NCBI GenBank assembly: GCA_020161545.1
Contig: JAIUNT010000006.1
Location: 1 to 50,811 of the forward strand
Length of the DNA stretch: 50,811 bases
Direction of reading: 5' to 3'
From: Pseudomonadota bacterium
GTDB lineage: Bacteria > Pseudomonadota > Alphaproteobacteria > Caedimonadales > UBA1908
The stretch's first letter is position 1. Each line of letters begins with the position of its first letter. Made by a program: the position numbers and the translations under genes. Below, in pieces: positions 1 through 6,617 of this stretch. The notes beneath the pieces are model-generated. The model searched no databases. It saw only the letters and a list, made by a program, of their open reading frames with translations, and was not told the origin of the DNA.

Positions 1-54
1 CAGCAAGTGCAACCACTAAAGGCGCCCCAAGACGCGCTGTCCCAAGATCATTAG
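1..54 (+). CDS. 3' end of a probable upstream member of the exported repeat family (partial)
   Basis: Frame 1 is open from the window edge to a TAG at 52-54, giving 17 residues that include P-L-K-A-P-Q. The fourth gene of the array ends in A-P-K-A-P-Q-L, and the DNA around that segment (8969-8985) is also similar. I infer that the array continues upstream of this window and that this is the tail of another paralog. The piece is too short for the 46-residue repeat to be visible, so the assignment rests on tail similarity and position alone. Confidence 0.4.
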   Translation, partial: QQVQPLKAPQDALSQDH

Positions 55-77
55 TATCGGAAGTATGATTGAATAAA

Positions 78-2591
78 ATGAAACACACGCTTCAAACCCT
101 GCTCGTCTTTCTTTTTACGTCAAGCGCCATGATGGCAAGTCCTTGTGAGGAGGCAAGTCAAGGACCTGCCAGGGGCGTTAAGCGCACGCACGCGGGCACG
201 GATCTTAGGGAGCGCAGCGCGCCTCCTAAACGCACAAGGGCGGCGAAGGGACAGGCGCAGGTGCTTGATCCGTCTCTCCTGTGGGGAACTCTGCCCGGTG
301 ACGCCCTGCGCGTTGTGGCCGAGCACTTAAGCGACAAAGATCTCTTTTCCCTGACCATGGTAAACCATGCAACCTATGATGTTCTCATGCCTCGTCTCTT
401 CGTCAGAGACTCCCCCACCCGTATTTGGTCATCGGCGATTGCTTACTCTCCAGATACGTCGGGTGAAAGAGACCATTACTTTTTTGTGAAGAATGTCATA
501 CCCCCTGTTATGGAGGCGCTTCTTATCACCTATAAGAGTCAGAGCCCCAAAGCATTTTTTCACTTTTCATCCCTGCTTGCTCAATTTGGGGAGCTTGAGT
601 CCCACGGCAAAAAGCTTGGAGACAGATTTTTATGGATATTTCTCAAAGAGTTAAAGCTATCCGCCCCAAAGAACTTGCCGCTTGCAACGTTTACCCTCAA
701 AGACGCCTTCGGGGATGGCGACCGGATGTTTCTCAATCTTCTCCATTATATTAAGAATGATTTTGAAAAGTGCCCCACGTCCCTGACGGCCTATGACGCC
801 CCCCTCAATCCAAAATACCCAAGTCCCCAGATGCGTATGCACAAAGCTGGCTTGCTGAAAAAAACAATCACCCCTCACCTTGACGAACAAGAGCGCGTCA
901 AAATCTGGGAAGAAATCCTACAAACCTTTGATTACCTAACGCCCGATGAGTTGCGCCAAGCCGCCACAGACTATGACATGGTGTCTTTTCAAGATGTTGA
1001 GGACGCGCAGAAAATCACCTACTCCCGGAGGGCATCTCATTTGGGGGAGCGCGTCCTGACCCAAGCCAGTGACGTGAGCGCCCAGGACGTGTCCCGCGCA
1101 GCGTACTTCCACAAAAGTACGGGCTTTCATGCCACAAAGGATGAAGATAGAACCACCCACTTTTTACGCAGCGCTGCGCTTTGGGATCGCTATTTTGCCA
1201 GTGGCGTCGACCACAGTGTTTTTGAGCTACGTGACGCGGCCGTTCTTTACCGCGCCGCCGCTATCTTTGAGACCTGCGAGGATGGCAGGTGCGCCCAATA
1301 CCTGAAAAGCGCCGCGCTTTGGGAACGCTATTTTTCCCTGGTGGATAACCGCGAGCTTCATGAAATACAAGAGGCTGCCATTGCCCACCACGGCGCGTCT
1401 TTTTCCCTCCTGGACACGCCCTTGGCCACATGGCACATGGCCAAAAGCGCCCAGCACTGGGCGGCTTATTTAGACAAGTCCCCCCAGGCGAGCCGCGACG
1501 ATATGAGACTGGCAGCCATGGCTCACCTACGCTTGGCCTCCCTTGATCAGGATGCGGCACAGCAACGCCTTGCTTACGGAACAAGCGCCCAGATGTGGCA
1601 CACCTATCACAGCCTTACTCCCCACGCCCCAGCCATCGATATCCTCCACGCAGCCATTGCCCATACAAGCGCAGGTGTTCTGGCCCCTGACGAGGACACG
1701 CGCCTTCGCCTATCCAAAAAGAGCGTACGCCTATGGGATCGTTATTTTGGCGCAGAAGAAACCCCCTCCCCCCATGATCTTCGGGCGGGTGCCACCGGTT
1801 ACACGAATGCCGCCCACCTCACCCACGCACACTCTGAAAAAGCCCGCCTCTTCGTTGAAAGTGGACGCTTGTGGCGCCGTTTTTTCCAAGAGAGTACTCC
1901 CTGCCCCGCAGAGGATCTCTTGGACGGGGCTTACGCTTTTGCCAACGCAGCCTTGCACAGTGAAACAGCATTAGAAAAAGGTGCGTTTTTTATTGCGTGT
2001 GGGCGTGCGTGGTATACGTACGAGCATGAGGTTGAAGTGCCCCATGTCAAGCACGCCAAAAATATCGCCAACGCCTATGCCAACGCCGCTGTCTATGAGC
2101 AGACCCGGGAGGTAAAAGGATGGTACTACCTGAGAAGCTCCTTCTGGTGGGATCGCTTCAGAGCTCACCAGGAAAGCCTCACCCCGTGCCAGGCGCGCGA
2201 CGCCGCCCATGTCTACTTCAATGCCACCACCCACGCACCCAGCGCGTGCGGCGAGCTTCTCATAAAAAGCGCGTCCATGTGGGACATCTTTTTTGGCAAG
2301 GGCGAGAGCCTGCCAACCCATGAGCTTCTTGTGGCGGCTAACGTGTACGCGTTTGCCATGGACCATACCCAAGAGACCCAGGCACGTGAGACTTATCTGG
2401 CCAAAAGCGCCTGGGCCTGGACGGCTTATTTTGCCAAAAGACCCGAGCCCAACAAGGCACTGATCAACAGCGCACGTAGCGTCTTCACCCAGGTGTTGCC
2501 AAGCGTCACAGATTCAGACCGTATACAGTTTTACCATACCCTTATGACGTACTTAACCCACCTTGAAAACCAGATTGTTGAAGGAGCTTAA
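78..2591 (+). CDS. Exported F-box protein with bipartite NLS-like segment and Trp-anchored 46-residue repeats (paralog 1)
   Basis: This 837-residue protein is the longest of the array. Residues 1-20 form a Sec signal peptide ending near M-M-A-S. A basic bipartite segment follows (K35-R36, 14 residues, then K-R-T-R at 51-54), which resembles a nuclear localisation signal. An F-box-like motif spans about 68-107 (L-P-G-D-A-L, then L-S-D-K-D-L and M-V-N-H). A region at about 112-270 is shared with paralogs 2-4 and contains G-D-G-D-R-M-F-L-N. From W277 to the end run about eleven repeats, most exactly 46 residues, with the core K-S-A-x-L-W-D-R-Y-F. ATG 78 is preferred over TTG 69 because every paralog starts with M-K or M-x followed by a signal peptide. 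F-boxes bind Skp1 in eukaryotes, so the likely role is an exported effector recruiting host SCF ubiquitin ligase; that role is inferred. The stop is two bases before paralog 2, implying co-transcription. Confidence 0.88.
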   Translation: MKHTLQTLLVFLFTSSAMMASPCEEASQGPARGVKRTHAGTDLRERSAPPKRTRAAKGQAQVLDPSLLWGTLPGDALRVVAEHLSDKDLFSLTMVNHATYDVLMPRLFVRDSPTRIWSSAIAYSPDTSGERDHYFFVKNVIPPVMEALLITYKSQSPKAFFHFSSLLAQFGELESHGKKLGDRFLWIFLKELKLSAPKNLPLATFTLKDAFGDGDRMFLNLLHYIKNDFEKCPTSLTAYDAPLNPKYPSPQMRMHKAGLLKKTITPHLDEQERVKIWEEILQTFDYLTPDELRQAATDYDMVSFQDVEDAQKITYSRRASHLGERVLTQASDVSAQDVSRAAYFHKSTGFHATKDEDRTTHFLRSAALWDRYFASGVDHSVFELRDAAVLYRAAAIFETCEDGRCAQYLKSAALWERYFSLVDNRELHEIQEAAIAHHGASFSLLDTPLATWHMAKSAQHWAAYLDKSPQASRDDMRLAAMAHLRLASLDQDAAQQRLAYGTSAQMWHTYHSLTPHAPAIDILHAAIAHTSAGVLAPDEDTRLRLSKKSVRLWDRYFGAEETPSPHDLRAGATGYTNAAHLTHAHSEKARLFVESGRLWRRFFQESTPCPAEDLLDGAYAFANAALHSETALEKGAFFIACGRAWYTYEHEVEVPHVKHAKNIANAYANAAVYEQTREVKGWYYLRSSFWWDRFRAHQESLTPCQARDAAHVYFNATTHAPSACGELLIKSASMWDIFFGKGESLPTHELLVAANVYAFAMDHTQETQARETYLAKSAWAWTAYFAKRPEPNKALINSARSVFTQVLPSVTDSDRIQFYHTLMTYLTHLENQIVEGA
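906..2555 (+). repeat. Array of about eleven 46-residue Trp repeats within paralog 1
   Basis: Counting from W277, the anchor position recurs every 46 residues with almost no drift; one unit is 44. The anchor is Trp in nearly all units (Gly once). The unit reads roughly W-D-R-Y-F, a turn with Pro, D-L-x-x-A-A-x-x-Y-x-x-A-A, a short acidic or polar turn, then A-R-x-x-Y-L-x-K-S-A-x-L. That pattern suggests two amphipathic helices per unit and an alpha-solenoid. The spacing differs from TPR (34), PPR (35) and the usual Sel1 spacing (36-44). I do not recognise it as a named family. Confidence 0.85.
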
Positions 2592-2593
2592 AA

Positions 2594-4378
2594 ATGAAAA
2601 AATCCCTTAAAATACTTGGTATTTGCCTTTTATCAACCACATGCGCCCTGGCCAGTTTGAACACAGTGACCGAGGAAGAGACCCAGGGCGCACGCGCGGC
2701 CCACAAGAGGCTCCTGGAGCGTGGGCAAGAAAGTGGCACTTCTCCCAAAAAGAAAAGGGCGCAAAGCACTGGGGAGGTGCGGCATGTGAGCATCACCACA
2801 ACGACAACAACCACGACATCCTATCTCTCTGGGTTGTCTGAGTTGCGCTCCTTCCATGAAAATAGCCCAACCCATGTGTGGAACACGGCCCTGTCCTTTG
2901 AGGACACCTTTGAAGGACATAAACGCCGCTATGAATTTACAGCAAAAATCATGCCCGAGATCATGGAGTCCATGCTGATGATGTACAAACGCCAGCGCCC
3001 TGACAGCGCCCTGGCTTTTCGTGACACCCTTGAAAAGCACCGCGGCTTTTCCTCCATGGGGAAAACCTTCCAAGACGCCCACCTGTGGTCTGTGCTCATG
3101 GGCATTAAGAACACGCACACCAAGCAGGTACCCATGGCGTCTTTTAAAAATGTGCCTTTGGGCGACGGAGACATCGTCTTCCTCAACATGTTGAGCTACA
3201 TTTGGTTCGATTTTAGGGCGGACCCTGCCACCCTTTCCCCTTACGCTCCGCCTAAGTCCCACGCCTTGAGAAGCCCCCAGGCGCGTATGCATGAGGCGTT
3301 TCTTCTCAGACACCATGTCTCACCCCACATAAATATTTTTGCAAGCGCAAGACACTGGGACAAGATCCTGTCAACCTTCGATTACCTTGAGGGGGTAGAG
3401 CAAGTTAAGGTGGCCAGCCTCTATGCAGTCGTTGCTAACGAAGCCGAAGACAAAGCCACGAAAGCAGATTACTACTTGAAATCTGCACGCCTTTTGGAAC
3501 GCAGCCACCATGAGCAAGAACATGCCCATCCTGAGGATGTGAAAAATATCGCCATGACCTTTGCCAGCGCAGGCGCCAACTTCTGGCACAAACCAGACAA
3601 AGCTGCCGCTTACTTGCAAAGCGTCCAGTGGTGGCGTGCGTATTTTCTTCGTATGCCGAATCCAGCACCCGAGGTTTTGGTTGACGCCGCACGCACCTTT
3701 TTCCAAGCATCATATGCCATGGCGGATCCCACTTTGTGCATTGAGTTTATTCTAGAGAGCACCCGCCAGTGGCAGCGTTATCTTCAAAAGAAAGGCAATC
3801 CTGAATACGCCCTTGTGCGTGAGGCTGCTAATGTTCATTTGATCGCAGCCACGGGCGCACAAAGCGCGAGCGACAAGATTATCCTCACGCGAAAGAGCAT
3901 TGCACTGTTGGCTCAGTATGAAGGACTTCAAAAAGTGGAAGACGTGAAAGAAAATGATCTTGATACGCTTAAGTTCTTGGGCCACGCCCACAGTCAATTG
4001 TCTTTCTTTGCCAAGGACCCTGTCGAGAAAAAAGCCTCTTTGTACAAAAGCATTGAATTCTGGGACGCCTATCTACGCAAAGAGAAAAACCCATCCGCAC
4101 CCACCACAAAAATTGCCGCAACGGTTTTTGCAAATATGGCAGAGGAAACAAAAAACGAAATCCTTAACGCCGCCTATGTGTTGCGAAGCGCTGAACTTTG
4201 GATCGCGCACATGGAAGCACCCAAAAAGGACGACAAAGTCATGGACATGACCTCACTCACCTGCGCCGTTGACATGTTTGCACAAGCCGCCCAAATAGCG
4301 CCAGATATCGAAGTCCGCGCTGACTTCGATAAGCGAGCAAATACATATAGGCCGATGCTTGGCTTGCAAAAGTCTTGA
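2594..4378 (+). CDS. Exported repeat protein lacking the F-box, with NLS-like segment and poly-Thr linker (paralog 2)
   Basis: A 594-residue paralog starting two bases after paralog 1. It has a signal peptide (residues 1-20, ending C-A-L-A-S) and the clearest NLS-like segment of the family: K38-R39, 12 residues, then P-K-K-K-R at 51-55, close to classical bipartite and SV40-type signals. Where the paralogs have an F-box there is instead a run of eight Thr (68-75) followed directly by the shared region (S-P-T-H-V-W, then G-D-G-D-I-V-F-L-N). The 46-residue repeat follows with about seven units; one is about five residues longer and Leu replaces the anchor Trp twice. Loss of the F-box could make it a regulator or decoy of its F-box paralogs, or give it a different partner; both are guesses. 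Confidence 0.85.
   Translation: MKKSLKILGICLLSTTCALASLNTVTEEETQGARAAHKRLLERGQESGTSPKKKRAQSTGEVRHVSITTTTTTTTSYLSGLSELRSFHENSPTHVWNTALSFEDTFEGHKRRYEFTAKIMPEIMESMLMMYKRQRPDSALAFRDTLEKHRGFSSMGKTFQDAHLWSVLMGIKNTHTKQVPMASFKNVPLGDGDIVFLNMLSYIWFDFRADPATLSPYAPPKSHALRSPQARMHEAFLLRHHVSPHINIFASARHWDKILSTFDYLEGVEQVKVASLYAVVANEAEDKATKADYYLKSARLLERSHHEQEHAHPEDVKNIAMTFASAGANFWHKPDKAAAYLQSVQWWRAYFLRMPNPAPEVLVDAARTFFQASYAMADPTLCIEFILESTRQWQRYLQKKGNPEYALVREAANVHLIAATGAQSASDKIILTRKSIALLAQYEGLQKVEDVKENDLDTLKFLGHAHSQLSFFAKDPVEKKASLYKSIEFWDAYLRKEKNPSAPTTKIAATVFANMAEETKNEILNAAYVLRSAELWIAHMEAPKKDDKVMDMTSLTCAVDMFAQAAQIAPDIEVRADFDKRANTYRPMLGLQKS
2795..2818 (+). repeat. Run of eight Thr codons replacing the F-box in paralog 2
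   Basis: Eight consecutive ACN codons encode Thr 68-75. All of ACA, ACC and ACG are used, so this is not a fresh mononucleotide or trinucleotide slippage product. It sits exactly at the junction where about 40 residues of F-box are missing relative to paralogs 1, 3 and 4. Confidence 0.9.
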
Positions 4379-4454
4379 AAGGCCTGATCTGATGGGATGG
4401 GGGTCAGGAGTGTCCCCCTTCAGGATAAACGCGATACATTCTTTGAAATAAAAT

Positions 4455-4483
4455 TTGACAACTTTAAAATGATGCCCATTAAA
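4455..4483 (+). promoter_or_regulatory. Candidate sigma-70-type promoter upstream of paralog 3
   Basis: The 216-base gap 4379-4594 is A+T-rich compared with its flanks and contains a perfect TTGACA at 4455-4460. About 17 bases downstream lies only a weak -10 match (near CATTAA, 4477-4482). The gap suggests that paralog 3 starts its own transcript instead of depending on paralogs 1-2. The -10 element is poor, so confidence is low. Confidence 0.3.
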
Positions 4484-4594
4484 GAATCATGGAGTTGTAT
4501 TGAGAACAAAACAAAGATGAGATCAAAAAGAGAATTTAACCAAATAAATGTTGCAAAATTTGGTGTAACCCCCCACACAAAGAGCTTAAAAACC

Positions 4595-6559
4595 ATGCAC
4601 ACGACCTTAAGAACCTTCGCCGCCTGTCTTTTGACATCAGCGTCCCTGTTGGCAAGCCCCCATGAGGAGGCAAACCAAACACCAGCCATGGGGCACAAGC
4701 GTTCACTCAGCGTGCTTGGGATAGACGACAGCCCTTCCTCAAAAAAGCAGCGTGGCGATTTAAGGGCGCCTGAAGACGTTTTTCCTTTAGGACTGCTACC
4801 CGCTGACGCCTTGCGCATCGTGGGAGATCACTTAGGCGACCGGGACCTTCTGTCTCTGGCCCACGTGAACAGTGCCACCCGGGAAACCCTCGTTCCCCAA
4901 TTTCTTTTGAGAAAAGCGCCTACTCGCGTGTGGTTATCGGGGCTGGAATTTGACGCCAGTAGCCAGGGACAAAAGGACCGCTACACCTTCGTGGGCGAAA
5001 TCATGCCAGACGTCATGGAAATGCTTCTGCTTCGTTACAAAAAGCACAGACCAAGGGCTGCCTCCGAGTTCCGAAGCCTTTTGACTCAGCACGGCTCTTT
5101 CAAATCACAAGGAAAAACCTTGAAGCAAACGCCCCTGTGGAAATTATTGCGCACAATCAAGGGCAAGGATCCTAAGGGCGTGAATCCAGAAGACTTCTAT
5201 AAAGAAGGTCCCTTGGGCGACGGTGACCGCGTATTTCTGAATCTCCTTCACTATGTTCACAATGACTTTAAGGTGAGCCCCGCGCGTCTGCCGGGTTACG
5301 TCGCCCAAGAAGATCCGCTCCGCACCAGTCCCCAGGCGCGCAAACACGTCACCTTCTTAAAGGATCAACTATCTACCGCCCGAGGCGACCTGGCGAAGGC
5401 AAAGATCTGGGATGAGATTCTCGAAATCTCTGACATTTTGGACCCCAAAGAGCTAACCCTTGTGGCCAACATCTACAGCAAAGCGGCGCAAGCAGAAGAA
5501 GAGGTCACAAGTGTTTCCTATCACCTGAAAAGCACAACGCTCTGGGACCGGTTTTTTGAGACGAATACATCGCCAGCCGCTGATGACCTCAAAGCGGCAG
5601 CCCATTGTTATCGCCGTGCAGCTATGTGCCAGGCCCTCTCCAAAAAGGACCGCGAGGCTGCGTGGAGCAAAAGCGCCAAGTACTGGGTAGATTACGTGAC
5701 CCATAACAAAGACGCGACCCCCAATGAGATCGGCTTCACAGCTGACACCTTTGTGTGGGCTTCACGCACCGTTTCTGATCCAGCGACCCAAAATACCTAC
5801 ATCCACGAGAGCGCCAAATGGTGGGTCATTTACCTGGAACGTGAGCCGAACCTTCGGCGTGACATCTTGCTAAGTGCCTCTGTCGTTTTCCAGAAAGCAT
5901 CAAACATAGAGGAGGACCGCACAAAGAAAGGGGCTTATCTCATTAAAGGTGCTGACGCGTGGAACAAGTATATTGCGGCCATCCAAAACCCCGATGAGGT
6001 GACAGCGCAAGATCTTATAGAAGCTGCAACCTTCAACAATATGGCCGGACCATGGGCGCCAGAGGACGAGCGTAAGCGCGCGTATCTTAAGACCAGCGTG
6101 TCACTTTGGAAACGCTGCCTAGACAGACAGGTTAACCTAACCCAAGAACAGCTCAAGAGCGCTGCCATTACCCATTACAATCTGAGCGTGGTCAGTCAAG
6201 ACGATCAAGAGATTCTGGACAGCGTCACCCAAAGCGTCCGGCTCTGGGCACGTTTCCTTGACAGAGTACCCACACCTCAGGCCGAGTTGAGCAGAGGTGC
6301 GTCCAGGGCCTTCTTCAAAGCCGCAAATCTGACACAAGATCCAGAAATCAAAGACCTTTGCTATACAAAGTCCGCCATCCTTTTGGACTTTTTTGTGGCG
6401 CGCCCTGAAACCCTCAGGTCCGACACCCTTAACATTGCCATTGCAGACTATGAAAGGGCTGTCCACTACATCCGAGATGAGGCGCGCAAGAAAACTTGTG
6501 TAGACATGGCTGAAAGACTGCGCCGCGTCATCAAACAAAGAGAGCACCAACCCCTTTAA
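4595..6559 (+). CDS. Exported F-box protein with bipartite NLS-like segment and Trp repeats (paralog 3)
   Basis: A 654-residue protein. The frame is open further upstream (from 4397), but ATG 4595 gives the family signal peptide (residues 1-20, ending L-L-A-S-P) and matches the paralogs. The order is: signal peptide; K35-R36, 13 residues, K-K-Q-R at 50-53 (NLS-like); F-box at about 63-102 (L-L-P-A-D-A-L-R-I-V, G-D-R-D-L-L-S-L, H-V-N); the shared region with G-D-G-D-R-V-F-L-N; then about eight Trp repeats of 45-46 residues, for example L-W-D-R-F-F and W-W-V-I-Y-L. The signal peptide and F-box are nearly identical to paralog 4 while the repeats differ strongly, suggesting recent duplication or gene conversion at the 5' end. 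Its last bases are duplicated downstream (6524-6603). Confidence 0.87.
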   Translation: MHTTLRTFAACLLTSASLLASPHEEANQTPAMGHKRSLSVLGIDDSPSSKKQRGDLRAPEDVFPLGLLPADALRIVGDHLGDRDLLSLAHVNSATRETLVPQFLLRKAPTRVWLSGLEFDASSQGQKDRYTFVGEIMPDVMEMLLLRYKKHRPRAASEFRSLLTQHGSFKSQGKTLKQTPLWKLLRTIKGKDPKGVNPEDFYKEGPLGDGDRVFLNLLHYVHNDFKVSPARLPGYVAQEDPLRTSPQARKHVTFLKDQLSTARGDLAKAKIWDEILEISDILDPKELTLVANIYSKAAQAEEEVTSVSYHLKSTTLWDRFFETNTSPAADDLKAAAHCYRRAAMCQALSKKDREAAWSKSAKYWVDYVTHNKDATPNEIGFTADTFVWASRTVSDPATQNTYIHESAKWWVIYLEREPNLRRDILLSASVVFQKASNIEEDRTKKGAYLIKGADAWNKYIAAIQNPDEVTAQDLIEAATFNNMAGPWAPEDERKRAYLKTSVSLWKRCLDRQVNLTQEQLKSAAITHYNLSVVSQDDQEILDSVTQSVRLWARFLDRVPTPQAELSRGASRAFFKAANLTQDPEIKDLCYTKSAILLDFFVARPETLRSDTLNIAIADYERAVHYIRDEARKKTCVDMAERLRRVIKQREHQPL

Positions 6560-6603
6560 AGAACGCGTCATCAAACAAAGAGAGCACCAACCCCTTTAAA
6601 GAA
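6524..6603. repeat. Perfect 40-base tandem duplication spanning the stop codon of paralog 3
   Basis: Copy 1 is 6524-6563 and copy 2 is 6564-6603, identical in all 40 bases. Copy 1 holds the last 11 codons and the TAA of paralog 3 plus four bases after it; copy 2 is non-coding and ends just before the start region of paralog 4. Perfect identity indicates a very recent slippage or unequal-exchange event. Confidence 0.97.
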
Positions 6604-6617
6604 TGAGAGAAAGCATC

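Noticed and set aside
4397..4594. In-frame N-terminal extension of paralog 3
   Set aside because: The extension has no signal-peptide character and lies in an A+T-rich gap with a TTGACA box; ATG 4595 gives the family start.
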